NCBI GenBank assembly: GCA_023269545.1
Contig: JAHFTB010000006.1
Location: 58,782 to 122,781, forward strand
Reading direction: 5' to 3'
Length of the DNA: 64,000 nt
Source: Verrucomicrobiota bacterium
GTDB taxonomy: Bacteria; Verrucomicrobiota; Verrucomicrobiia; Chthoniobacterales; Xiphinematobacteraceae
The notes beneath the pieces are model-generated. The model was given only the letters and a program-made list of their open reading frames with translations. It was not told where the DNA came from and searched no databases. Made by a program: the position numbers and the translations under genes. Positions 8,471-17,387 of this stretch are shown here, one piece after another; the stretch's first letter is position 1; the number at the start of each line of letters is the position of its first letter.

Positions 8471-8983
8471 GATCAATTTCTATAATATAATTTGTTCCTC
8501 ATGGTACTCCTTTATCAAGAGGGGATCTTCCATATAGGGAGTTCATGACGATGTCTCATTTCAACACCTTTTGCTGTGATGTGAAACTAGCGTCCTCCGA
8601 CTGGTTTCATCAACTTAAATTGCCGCGATTTCCGGCTTCGGAGGTGTACCCGAAACTGTACCCAAGTGTAGGGAATAAGTAAGTGTCCTGTTGGCGCTGA
8701 TATGCCTTGATTACTCTAATAGAAGTGGTAGTTGCCCTTGTGAAAATCAGTAGGTTTTGAGCGAGATGTGAGTTGACTTTTGGCTGCATCGAAAACAGTC
8801 TAATTCAACGAATGGGACATCCACTCGCGTTTTCCTTTTAGTTTCACAAGCTCACCTTATCGTGACGCTCGTTGAAAAATTCTGGCACCTTGTGTGCAAT
8901 AGTTGCCCTCAACTGAAGGCAATGCTCAAATCAAAACGTACTAACCTCCGGACCCATGACCATCTGGTAATTCAATAGAATTC
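8471..8983. other. Intergenic region with right GTACCC repeat
   Basis: About 510 nt without a supported gene lie between mntA and the DUF1016 pseudogene. At 8645-8668 it holds the second pair of TGTACCC boxes (TGTACCC-GAAAC-TGTACCC), matching the pair at 6090-6113. I saw no second copy of the tRNA-Ser 3' end here. Confidence 0.5.
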
Positions 8984-10156
8984 ATGGCAAAAATTGAAAA
9001 ACAAGATCCTAAAAAAGACATAAAAAAGATATCGAGCAAGAAGAAGCTCACAGCAGTATTGAAGGGCTATGATGGGGTGCTTTCCGGAGTACTTGAATTG
9101 CTGGATGCTGCACGACGGGCTTCAGCGCGAGCTGTCAATTCCATCATGACGGCCACTTATTGGGAAATTGGGCGTCGAATAGTAGAATTCGAACAGGGTG
9201 GTGAAAAACGGACTAAATATGGCGAGGAGCTACTCATACAACTTGCAGAAGATCTGAGTTCACATTTTGGGCGTGGTTTTTCACGTTTCAATCTTGGACG
9301 TTTTCGGATGTTTTACCTTACTTTCTCACCGGAACAGATTCGAGCGACAGCGTCGCTCAAATTGCCAAGTGTTGCAACCAACCAGATACCAGCTGGGAAA
9401 TCTCCAGCCTTTTTACTGGAGAATCTCGCTGGTGCTTTTCCACTACCATGGTCTCATTATGTCCTTTTGATGAGTTCTTCTCGTTCACCTGAAGCCCTTT
9501 CTTTTTACCATACGGAAGCCCTGCGTGGTGGGTAGTCTGTTCGCCAACTTCGCCGTCAGATAGACAGTCAATTTTATGAACGGACAGCTCTCTCAAAAAA
9601 TAAAATGAAGATGCTTCAAAAAGGAACCATTGTTCAACCGGATGATGCTGTTACTGCTGAGGAAGAAATCAAAGATCCACTGGTGCTCGAATTTCTTGGT
9701 CTAAAGGATGAATATTCCGAATCCGAGCTAGAAGAGGCACTCGTGCATCATCTCGAATATTTCCTTCTTGAACTCGGTAACGACTTTGCCTTCGTCGCTC
9801 GTCAGAAACGGCTTAGGATCGATGATGAGTGGTATCGGGTGGACCTTCTTTTTTTCCATAGATCCTTGCGCTGTCTTGTTGTAGTTGACTTAAAACTCAA
9901 CCGCTTTACCCCGGCGGATGCAGGACAGATGCATTTTTATTTGAACTATGCTCGGGCATACTGGACACAGCCGGGCGAAAATCCGCCAGTTGGCATAATC
10001 CTGTGTGCTGCAAAAAAAGGCGCTATTGTACACTACGCAACTGATAATTTACCAAACAAAGTTCTAATACGGGAGTATCTTACCACATTACCCGCTGAAA
10101 AATCTCTCGCGGATGAAATTAATACAATGCGAGAAAAATTGGAAAAGCGCTTCTGA
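8984..10156 (+). pseudogene. DUF1016 (YhcG-like) PDDEXK nuclease family protein, interrupted by in-frame TAG
   Basis: The N-terminal part (to 9532) is a DUF1016 N-terminal domain, with T-Y-W-E-I-G-R-R-I-V-E and Y-G-E-E-L-L-I-Q-L-A. The C-terminal part (from about 9605) is the nuclease-like domain: L-E-Y-F-L-L-E-L-G-N-D-F-A-F-V-A-R-Q, then Y-R-V-D-L-L-F-F and V-V-V-D-L-K, the D and D-x-K of the PD-(D/E)XK core. Both halves are in the same frame, separated only by TAG at 9533-9535; the text after it reads S-V-R-Q-L-R-R-Q-I-D-S-Q-F-Y, where the family has W-S-V-R-Q-L. So a TGG-to-TAG change is likely. Total length of about 390 residues fits the family. Its role in defence or recombination is uncertain. 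Confidence 0.82.
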
Positions 10157-10351
10157 AAGGGCCTGCCCGCTCAAGAGTTCATATTCTCATCATGCCTGGA
10201 GCATCACCTCATCATTTGGGAAGCCCCGGTGTTGTGATGGGGGGAAAGGAAGATCCCTCAAAGCGCGAAGCGCGGGCCACACTTAAGAAAGCAACGGAGT
10301 GGCTCGTATTATTGCCTTGCGACTCTGATATACTGATCTATCTATTTATTT

Positions 10352-12520
10352 ATGACATCACGCTTAGCGAAAGGGGGACTCCAAGTTGCTCAAGTACTGG
10401 ATGAACTGGTCAGTAAGTGCCTTGCTCCTGGCACGGGTATTGAGCCGGAGAAATTTTGGCTGGCGCTGGAAGAGATTGTATCTGAACTAGGTCCGAAAAA
10501 TCACGAGTTGATATCCCGGCGCGATGAACTGCAAACTCAAATTGACAGTTGGCACCGAGAGCAGAAAGGAAAAACCTTCGACTCAGTGGCTTACCGAAAA
10601 TTTCTTGAGGAAATTGGTTATCTCGTTCCTGAAGGTGAGGATTTCGAGATCTCCACTCAAGGAGTAGATAGGGAAATTTCGGAAGTGGCTGGGCCACAGC
10701 TCGTGGTTCCGGTAAATAACGCTCGCTATGCGCTAAATGCAGCTAATGCCCGTTGGGGAAGTTTGTATGATGCCCTTTATGGCACGGATGTCATTAGTGA
10801 AGCGGATGCTTGCCAACGTGAGGGTGTTTACAATCCGAAACGCGGTGCAAAAGTAATTGCATTTTCCAGGGAGTTTCTGGATGAGGTGGCTCCCCTATCC
10901 ATTAAAAATCATAGCAATGCAACCAATTACACTTTAGTAGACGGAAAGCTCGTTGTGAGGCTTGATGATGGCAAGCAGGCGACGCTCAAAGAGCCTTCTC
11001 GGCTGGTAGGCTATGTGGGCGAACCCGCTTGTCCGAGTGCTATCCTGCTTAAACATAATGGGTTGCATGTGGAAATTCAGTTTGACCACAATCATACGAT
11101 CGGCAAATCGGATGCGGCTGGAATCAAGGATGTGGTACTGGAGTCAGCGGTCACGACCATCCAGGATTTTGAAGATTCGGTCGCAGCAGTGGATGCGGAG
11201 GACAAGGCTGCCGTTTACTCGAACTGGTTCGGATTGATGACAGGGAGCCTCACGGTGGCCCTCGAAAAAAACGGTCGGAAGCTGACGCGGACCCTCAATG
11301 ACGACCGTGTTTATACCCAACCGAATGGTGCCACTCTCACGTTGCCGGGTCGGAGTTTATTGCTAGTGCGGAATGTTGGGCATCACCTCTTTACGGACGC
11401 TGTGTTGGATTGTAATGGCAAAGAGATTCCCGAGGGCATATTGGACGCCATGTTTACGTGCTTGATTGCGATGCACGATCTCAAGGGTGCAGGACGGTTT
11501 CGCAATTCATGCGAGGGGAGTATTTATATCGTCAAGCCCAAGATGCACGGACCCGAGGAGGTCGCCTTTACCTGTGAACTATTTCATCGCGTGGAACGAG
11601 CGCTCGGCTTGCCTCCATTCACGGTCAAGGTGGGCATTATGGACGAGGAGCGCCGGACAACGGTAAATTTGAAAGAATGTATCCGGGCGGCTCGGGAACG
11701 GATCATTTTTATTAACACCGGCTTTTTAGACCGAACGGGAGACGAAATCCATACCAGCATGGAAGCGGGTGCGGTGGTGCGAAAAAACGCCATGAAGCAA
11801 CAGCCCTGGATTCTGGCTTACGAGGACTGGAACGTGGATGTGGGCTTAGCGTGTGGATTGCGCGGTCGGGCACAGATCGGCAAGGGGATGTGGGCGATAC
11901 CCGACTGCATGGCCGACATGATGATGGCCAAAATTGCTCATCCTCAAGCTGGCGCGAATACTGCCTGGGTGCCATCGCCAACGGCGGCTACCCTACACGC
12001 CATACATTATCACCGGGTGGATGTAGCTAGCCGTCAACAGGAATTGGCGAAGCGGCCCCATGCCGACTTGGAGGCTATTTTAACCATCCCATTGCTGAGC
12101 GATACGCCGCTTTCCCCGAAGGAAATTCAACAGGAACTCGATAATAATGCGCAAAGCATCTTAGGGTATGTGGTGCGGTGGATCGACCAGGGTATCGGCT
12201 GTTCTAAGGTGCCGGATATTAATGACGTCGGATTGATGGAAGACCGAGCTACATTGAGGATTTCGAGCCAGCATGTTGCTAACTGGTTAAACAATGGGGT
12301 GTGCAGTCCTGATCAAGTGACGGAGACATTGCAGCGGATGGCGGAGGTGGTGGATCGGCAGAACGCAGGCGATGCGAATTATCGGCCGATGGCGCCTCAT
12401 TTTGATAAAAGCATTGCGTTTCAGGCAGCGCGGGATTTGGTATTTAAGGGCACCACGCAATCCAATGGTTACACAGAATGGATTTTGCATAAGCGCCGAC
12501 GCGAGGCCAAGGCAAGATAA
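10352..12520 (+). CDS. glcB: Malate synthase G
   Basis: Condenses glyoxylate with acetyl-CoA to malate, the exit step of glyoxylate and glycolate use. The 722-residue length is that of the monomeric G isoform. Diagnostic segments are the N-terminal [41 protein letters not shown] near residues 427-440, and [20 protein letters not shown]. It is convergent with allA, whose product also yields glyoxylate, and a GlcD-like oxidase lies at 41.9 kb. The gene appears intact although it borders the decaying island. The 190 nt before it hold no gene I can support. Confidence 0.96.
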   Translation: MTSRLAKGGLQVAQVLDELVSKCLAPGTGIEPEKFWLALEEIVSELGPKNHELISRRDELQTQIDSWHREQKGKTFDSVAYRKFLEEIGYLVPEGEDFEISTQGVDREISEVAGPQLVVPVNNARYALNAANARWGSLYDALYGTDVISEADACQREGVYNPKRGAKVIAFSREFLDEVAPLSIKNHSNATNYTLVDGKLVVRLDDGKQATLKEPSRLVGYVGEPACPSAILLKHNGLHVEIQFDHNHTIGKSDAAGIKDVVLESAVTTIQDFEDSVAAVDAEDKAAVYSNWFGLMTGSLTVALEKNGRKLTRTLNDDRVYTQPNGATLTLPGRSLLLVRNVGHHLFTDAVLDCNGKEIPEGILDAMFTCLIAMHDLKGAGRFRNSCEGSIYIVKPKMHGPEEVAFTCELFHRVERALGLPPFTVKVGIMDEERRTTVNLKECIRAARERIIFINTGFLDRTGDEIHTSMEAGAVVRKNAMKQQPWILAYEDWNVDVGLACGLRGRAQIGKGMWAIPDCMADMMMAKIAHPQAGANTAWVPSPTAATLHAIHYHRVDVASRQQELAKRPHADLEAILTIPLLSDTPLSPKEIQQELDNNAQSILGYVVRWIDQGIGCSKVPDINDVGLMEDRATLRISSQHVANWLNNGVCSPDQVTETLQRMAEVVDRQNAGDANYRPMAPHFDKSIAFQAARDLVFKGTTQSNGYTEWILHKRRREAKAR

Positions 12521-12572
12521 AATCGACCATCCAACTCCAACCGCAAAATTAAAGTTTATTATGGGACTGTAA

Positions 12573-12592
12573 TATAGCGGAATTCCGCTATA
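12573..12592. repeat. Perfect 20-bp palindrome (family A variant, possible terminator)
   Basis: The palindrome TATAGCGGAATTCCGCTATA is followed by an A-run and lies between the convergent glcB and allA genes. Its TATAGCG arms match the ends of repeat family A. It could act as a bidirectional transcription end, or be a family A element reduced to its arms. Confidence 0.55.
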
Positions 12593-12642
12593 AAAAAGCG
12601 GCAAGGTCATTCTTCATTTAGTCTTTGAATATTGAAGAACGC

Positions 12643-13152
12643 TTACTTTGTATTCGGCAGGCAATTCGAGGTTAGCCAAACGGAATATGGCAGGTTTTCT
12701 TCGATCAGATTCACTCCTTTACCCCCACGATCGATGACAACGAAGTCGCTTATTTGTCCGAGTGCCAGCAACGGATGGTGCCAGACGTTGCGGGCATAGT
12801 TCACACCTTGCCAAGCGCATGTAAAAAATGCGCGGAGAGTTTTCCTGTCCAAAACGCCAATGGGGCCAACTACAATTAGGTAGGGTAAATCGGTAAGCGG
12901 AAGGAATGCCTGACTGCCTAGCGGATGACGTTCCATCATTTTAATCTCAAATGGGATCAAACGGGGTTGGCCTCGGAATACATTAATCAGCGGATATCCT
13001 CCCTCGGCAGAAACGTCCACCTTGGCGAGATCGTGATATCGCTCCGTGGTGCCGAGGTTGATTGGATAATGCCTGGCTCCTGCGAGTTCGATGACTTCGC
13101 CAAAGGGTGAGAATGCTTCGCGGGCGAGTGGTTCTATAGGCAGAATGTCCAT
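12643..13152 (-). CDS. allA: Ureidoglycolate lyase
   Basis: AllA splits ureidoglycolate into glyoxylate and urea, late in purine (allantoin) catabolism. The 169-residue length fits. Visible family features are the start [16 protein letters not shown], the [15 protein letters not shown] segment, Y-L-I-V-V, and [16 protein letters not shown]. No other allantoin genes are present, so it may instead handle a related ureido or hydroxy acid and feed glyoxylate to the neighbouring malate synthase. The cupin gene upstream is on the same strand, 120 nt away, with a family C repeat between. Confidence 0.9.
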   Translation of the reverse strand: MDILPIEPLAREAFSPFGEVIELAGARHYPINLGTTERYHDLAKVDVSAEGGYPLINVFRGQPRLIPFEIKMMERHPLGSQAFLPLTDLPYLIVVGPIGVLDRKTLRAFFTCAWQGVNYARNVWHHPLLALGQISDFVVIDRGGKGVNLIEENLPYSVWLTSNCLPNTK

Positions 13153-13183
13153 TTTTTCTTTATCGAGGGGGAAATCTTCCTTC

Positions 13184-13269
13184 GTAACTGACGTTACGCA
13201 TTTTTAGGAGCTCTGGGAGCAAAAAAACCATTTTAGCCTACCAGGTTTCCCTTTTTTGCGTCACATCAC
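13184..13269 (+). repeat. Repeat family C, copy 1 (86-bp MITE-like element)
   Basis: This 86-bp element begins GTAACTGACGTTACGC and ends GCGTCACATCAC, so the termini are imperfect inverted repeats. The core contains GAGCTCTGGGAGCAAAAAAA and a conserved C-CATTTTAGCCTAC stretch. Near-identical copies lie at 18896-18981 (opposite strand) and 40602-40687. No transposase is encoded, so it is a non-autonomous element or a structured repeat. Confidence 0.8.
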
Positions 13270-13272
13270 TTA

Positions 13273-13731
13273 TTAAGTCAATCCTCGCAATCCCTCGACT
13301 CGAATCTGATCGTACTTTGCTATGAGTGTCTGCATCGCATCCTTATCGCTCAGCCTCTTGGTGGCCCACAATTCGGCCAAACCCTCGAAGAATCCCTCGC
13401 GAGCCAAAGCCGGAGTAAAGGTAAGCGTAAACACAACAGGCACCTTGCCGCGATTAGCAAAAGCATGTGTGATTTCAGGTCGCACCAAGACAAAATCGCC
13501 CGGTTCCGCCTCGATCTCCTGTCCATCAAGTATCATCGATAGGGTGCCTTTGTGGATGTGGAAGGCCTCAGTGATCCGGTGATGATAATGGAGCCCAGCG
13601 CCCGGTCCCTCCGGTGCAATCGTAATCTGATAGATGCCGATTGCATCATCGGTCAGTGGGCTTGTTGACAGGTATTCCACAGTCATCGCACCGATGATGA
13701 CTTGTTTGCCTGTACCGTGCTTTTGGAACAT
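13273..13731 (-). CDS. Cupin-domain protein
   Basis: This 152-residue protein is a single small cupin barrel. Motif 1 is visible as G-L-H-Y-H-H-R-I-T-E-A-F-H-I-H-K-G with the metal-binding His and Glu residues, and motif 2 as P-G-D-F-V-L-V-R-P-E-I-T-H-A-F. The fold binds a metal and can be an enzyme or a sugar/ligand-binding protein; the substrate is not visible. It stands upstream of allA on the same strand, which hints at a role with small hydroxy acids, but the repeat between them weakens the operon argument. Confidence 0.8.
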   Translation of the reverse strand: MFQKHGTGKQVIIGAMTVEYLSTSPLTDDAIGIYQITIAPEGPGAGLHYHHRITEAFHIHKGTLSMILDGQEIEAEPGDFVLVRPEITHAFANRGKVPVVFTLTFTPALAREGFFEGLAELWATKRLSDKDAMQTLIAKYDQIRVEGLRGLT

Positions 13732-13867
13732 TAGTCAGTGGGTTCGATGATCCCTTTACCTAACATGGATTGATCGCGTTCCACAAGCACTGAGTCCTCA
13801 TAAATATTAGGGTCGTGCTTTAAAAGTTTTATAAGGAATTTCTTACATCGGTAATTAGTATATAGCA

Positions 13868-13894
13868 TGCTCATTTTATAGGAATTTCGCTATA
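13868..13894 (-). repeat. Repeat family A copy
   Basis: Read on the minus strand this copy runs TATAGCGAAATTCC then TATAAAATGAGCA, matching the family A consensus with a shortened middle. It lies in the 262-nt spacer between the divergent cupin and DUF5107 genes, about 100 nt upstream of the latter. Confidence 0.75.
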
Positions 13895-13993
13895 GCCGCC
13901 TCTGAATTTGGAAAAATGTTCTTTATGAAAAAAGAAAACCTTTATCCCAAACCATGCAACCTGTAGTGTGCCATTTCGAGTCCTTCCACGATC

Positions 13994-16900
13994 ATGAAAG
14001 TTTCTACCCCTGGCACTGTTTGCGTGTGGCGTGAGGCCATTATTCTGCCGACGTATGAGCCTTTGCCTCCAAACAAGAATCCGATGTTTTTAGAAAAACG
14101 GGTCTATCAAGGCAGTAGCGGAAAGACCTATCCCGTACCTTTTTATGATCGTATTTCAGAAGAAAAGGTGGACCGCAGTTGGGAAGCCATATGGATCGAA
14201 AATACGTTCCTCAAGGTAATGGTCTTACCAGAAATTGGCGGTCGCATCCATGTGGGACAGGATAAGACAAACGGCTATAATTTTTTCTATAGGCAGGATG
14301 TGATCAAGCCCGCCCTCGTGGGTCTGGCTGGTCCCTGGATATCTGGTGGAGTGGAATTTAACTGGCCGCAGCACCATCGGCCCGCAACCTTCATGCCAGT
14401 GGATGTCGAAATTGAACATCATAGAGATGGTGCGGTGACGGTATGGTGTGGAGACCATGACCCTATGTCCCGTATGAAAGGGATGCATGGTATTTGTTTG
14501 CATCCGGACAAAGCCTTTATCGAATTAAAAGTAAGAGTTTATAATAGGACTCTTCTTACTCAGACTTTTCTTTGGTGGGCAAACGTTGCCACTCGTGTAC
14601 ATGAGGCATATCAGAGTTTTTTTCCTCCTGATGTATCTTATGTCGCCGATCATGCACGCCGCTCCATGAGTGAATACCCATTATGCCAGGGACACTATTA
14701 TGGTGTGAATTACGGAGAGAGAGCTAAGAAGGGAGTCCCCGAGGAAGAAATACCTCCGCATTATATTCCGTCGCACTGTGGAGGTAAGGCAGCAGTGGAT
14801 TATGTACCGAATGATATTTCATTTTACTCAAATATTCCCGTGCCTACCTCCTATATGTGCGTAGGTTCGCAGGAAGATTTTTTTGGGGGTTACGATCATC
14901 GGGAGCAGGCGGGAGTTGTGCATATTGCCAATCATCATATTTCTCCAGGCAAGAAGCAGTGGACATGGGGAAATCACAACTTCGGCTATGCATGGGACCG
15001 CAATCTGACCGATGCTCAGCAGGACACAGGCGAATTTGCTCCTTATATTGAAATCATGGCGGGAGTTTATACCAATAATCAACCGGATTTTACGTTTCTC
15101 ACTCCGGGAGAAACTAAATCTTGGAGTCAATATTGGTATCCCATCCAGAAAATTGGACCTTGCCAACACGCAAATTTACAAGCGGCTCTTAGCCTTAGGC
15201 TGGAAAATAAAAAAATACACCTTGGTGTTTCTGTAACCTCCGCATTTCCCTCCGCAATGATTGAATGCATTGTGAAAAAGAAACGCGTTGCAGTTTTTAC
15301 CCGCGACTTAGCACCTGACAATGCCTGGACCGAAGAAATTGTTTTACCGAAGAGCGTGAGTGAAACAGACGTATTATTCCGAGTGAGTGATGCGGATGGG
15401 AAAGAGATTATTTCCTATCAACCACGGAAAAAATCGGAAAAGGAGATTCCTTCATCAGCTACGGAACCGCCATGTCCTCAAGAGGTGGGCAGTGTGGATG
15501 AACTTTATCTGATCGGTTTGCATCTTGAGCAGTATCGACATGCTACGAGAGAACCGGTGTTATATTGGCAGGAGGGACTTCGCCGAGACGCGGGAGATAC
15601 ACGGTGCAATCTCGCCATGGGTGCCTGGCATTTGCGTCGAGGGGAATTTGAGCATGCAGAGACGCACTTACGTCGATCCATTGCGCGTCTCACCAGCCGC
15701 AACGACAATCCTAATGAGGGCGAGCCTTTTTATCTTCTTGGTCAAACCCTACGTCATTTGAAACGGGACGAGGAAGCTTATGCAGCATTTTATAAATCCA
15801 TTTGGAATCAAGCGTGGCAAGCAGCGGGCTATTACGCTCTGGCGGAACTGGATTGCAAACAAAGAAAATGGACTGTTGCACTGGACCATCTGGACCGTTC
15901 GCTGAAACTAAACATCGAAAATTTAGGCGCCCGAAATCTCAAGGCTCTTGTCCTTTGTAAACTGGGTCGCAGCGAGGATGCCGTGCAATTTCTAGCGGAG
16001 ACTCGTCGATTGGATCCGCTGGATTGGTGTTCCCGATATCTTTCCGGAGAAAGCATTGCCTGTGATATGCAGACTCGACTCGATATAGTACTGGACTTCG
16101 CACGTGCAGGTTTTTACGAAGAAGGAGTGGATATTCTTTCTCATGCTCGGCCTGAGCCGGGAGTAGCGCCACTAGTAAGTTATTATTTAGGTTGGCTCTC
16201 TGAGCAACTTGGTGATGAAAAAGCCGCTATCATTCATTTTTGCAAAGCGGAAAAGGCTTCTCCCGATTATTGCTTCCCAGCACGTCTGGAAGAAATTTCT
16301 ATTTTGGAGGCGGCAATGCAAAGGAATAGTAAGGATCCGCAAGCCCCTTATTATCTGGGTAACCTTTTTTATGATCGAAAACGTCATCGCAATGCCATCA
16401 CGGTTTGGGAAAAATCCGCAAAGTTAAATCCAAATTTTTCATGCGTGTGGCGCAATTTAGGAATCGCCTATTTTAACATTCTTAAAAAACCGACTCAGGC
16501 TCGAGCTGCTTATAATAAAGCATTTCATGCCAATTCACAGGATGTCCGAGTTCTTTTTGAGCGAGATCAACTTTGGAAGCGAACGGGTGTCTCCCCGAAA
16601 AAACGATTGCAAGAATTGGAAAAGCATACCGAGCTTGTAGTCCAACGCGATGATCTTTCTGTGGAGCTTTGCACGATCTACAATCAGATCGGTCGACATT
16701 CCGATGCCTTAGCACTCCTTTCTTCCCGGAAATTTCAACCGTGGGAAGGAGGCGAGGGGCAAGCGCTGGGACAATATGTGCGGACACACATGGCTCTTGG
16801 ACGGGTGGCTTTGGAGGAAAACAACACCGTCAACGCACTTTATCATTTTCAGCAAGCTCTTGGCTTTCCGGAGAATTTAGGTGAAGCGAAACATCTTTTG

Positions 16901-17383
16901 GCTAACCAAAGTGATGTCCGCTATTGGTTAGGAGTCGCACTGGAAAAATCCGGTGATCATAATGGGGCAAAACGGCAGTGGCAACTTTCTTCCGAGTTTC
17001 AAGGGGATTTCCAAGAAATGAGCGTCCGCATTTTTTCGGAAATGACTTATTATTCAGCACGTGCATTCCAAAAATTGGGTCAACCCACTGCTGCGCAAAA
17101 GTTACTCCAAGAGTTGTTAGCGTATGGTAAGAAACTCGCTCAAAGCCGAGCAAAAATTGATTACTTTGCCACTTCTCTTCCGACGTTGTTATTATTTGAA
17201 GACGATCTTCAGTTTCGCCAGGAGACTACAGCTCTTTTTTTACAAGCTCAGGCTTTGGCAGGATTGGGTCGTAGAACTCAAGCGGGCAAACAAATGGGTG
17301 TTGTTTTAGACCGCGATCCCAATCATTCTTTTGCCAAAGAATTTCTTAGTCAGTGGGCATGTGAAACCAAATACAACTTCTAA
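13994..17383 (+). CDS. Large DUF5107-TPR protein (galactose-mutarotase-like domain)
   Basis: The 1129-residue protein has an N-terminal DUF5107 domain (about residues 1-400), a beta-sandwich of the mutarotase/carbohydrate-binding type, with segments such as V-L-P-E-I-G-G-R-I-H, G-G-V-E-F-N-W-P-Q-H-H and F-G-Y-A-W-D-R-N-L-T-D. From about residue 520 to the end it is a chain of TPR-like helical repeats (A-E-T-H-L-R-R-S-I-A-R-L, A-Y-A-A-F-Y-K-S-I-W-N, P-Y-Y-L-G-N-L-F-Y-D-R). No signal peptide is visible. The gene is followed, after 4 nt, by a sugar porter, so a role in uptake-linked carbohydrate processing is likely. The reaction, if any, is unknown. Confidence 0.85.
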   Translation: MKVSTPGTVCVWREAIILPTYEPLPPNKNPMFLEKRVYQGSSGKTYPVPFYDRISEEKVDRSWEAIWIENTFLKVMVLPEIGGRIHVGQDKTNGYNFFYRQDVIKPALVGLAGPWISGGVEFNWPQHHRPATFMPVDVEIEHHRDGAVTVWCGDHDPMSRMKGMHGICLHPDKAFIELKVRVYNRTLLTQTFLWWANVATRVHEAYQSFFPPDVSYVADHARRSMSEYPLCQGHYYGVNYGERAKKGVPEEEIPPHYIPSHCGGKAAVDYVPNDISFYSNIPVPTSYMCVGSQEDFFGGYDHREQAGVVHIANHHISPGKKQWTWGNHNFGYAWDRNLTDAQQDTGEFAPYIEIMAGVYTNNQPDFTFLTPGETKSWSQYWYPIQKIGPCQHANLQAALSLRLENKKIHLGVSVTSAFPSAMIECIVKKKRVAVFTRDLAPDNAWTEEIVLPKSVSETDVLFRVSDADGKEIISYQPRKKSEKEIPSSATEPPCPQEVGSVDELYLIGLHLEQYRHATREPVLYWQEGLRRDAGDTRCNLAMGAWHLRRGEFEHAETHLRRSIARLTSRNDNPNEGEPFYLLGQTLRHLKRDEEAYAAFYKSIWNQAWQAAGYYALAELDCKQRKWTVALDHLDRSLKLNIENLGARNLKALVLCKLGRSEDAVQFLAETRRLDPLDWCSRYLSGESIACDMQTRLDIVLDFARAGFYEEGVDILSHARPEPGVAPLVSYYLGWLSEQLGDEKAAIIHFCKAEKASPDYCFPARLEEISILEAAMQRNSKDPQAPYYLGNLFYDRKRHRNAITVWEKSAKLNPNFSCVWRNLGIAYFNILKKPTQARAAYNKAFHANSQDVRVLFERDQLWKRTGVSPKKRLQELEKHTELVVQRDDLSVELCTIYNQIGRHSDALALLSSRKFQPWEGGEGQALGQYVRTHMALGRVALEENNTVNALYHFQQALGFPENLGEAKHLLANQSDVRYWLGVALEKSGDHNGAKRQWQLSSEFQGDFQEMSVRIFSEMTYYSARAFQKLGQPTAAQKLLQELLAYGKKLAQSRAKIDYFATSLPTLLLFEDDLQFRQETTALFLQAQALAGLGRRTQAGKQMGVVLDRDPNHSFAKEFLSQWACETKYNF

Positions 17384-17387
17384 AATT

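Noticed and set aside
6019..8983. A second copy of the tRNA-Ser 3' end as attR
   Set aside because: I looked for the TTCGAATCCCACCCC string downstream and did not see it, so element ends could not be fixed this way.
7833..10156. TAG used as a sense codon by the organism
   Set aside because: Several intact resident genes end with TAG at the expected length, so a general reassignment is unlikely. Local suppression is kept only as a weak possibility.
10192..10404. A 70-codon frame before malate synthase G
   Set aside because: It overlaps the glcB start in another phase and its composition looks random.
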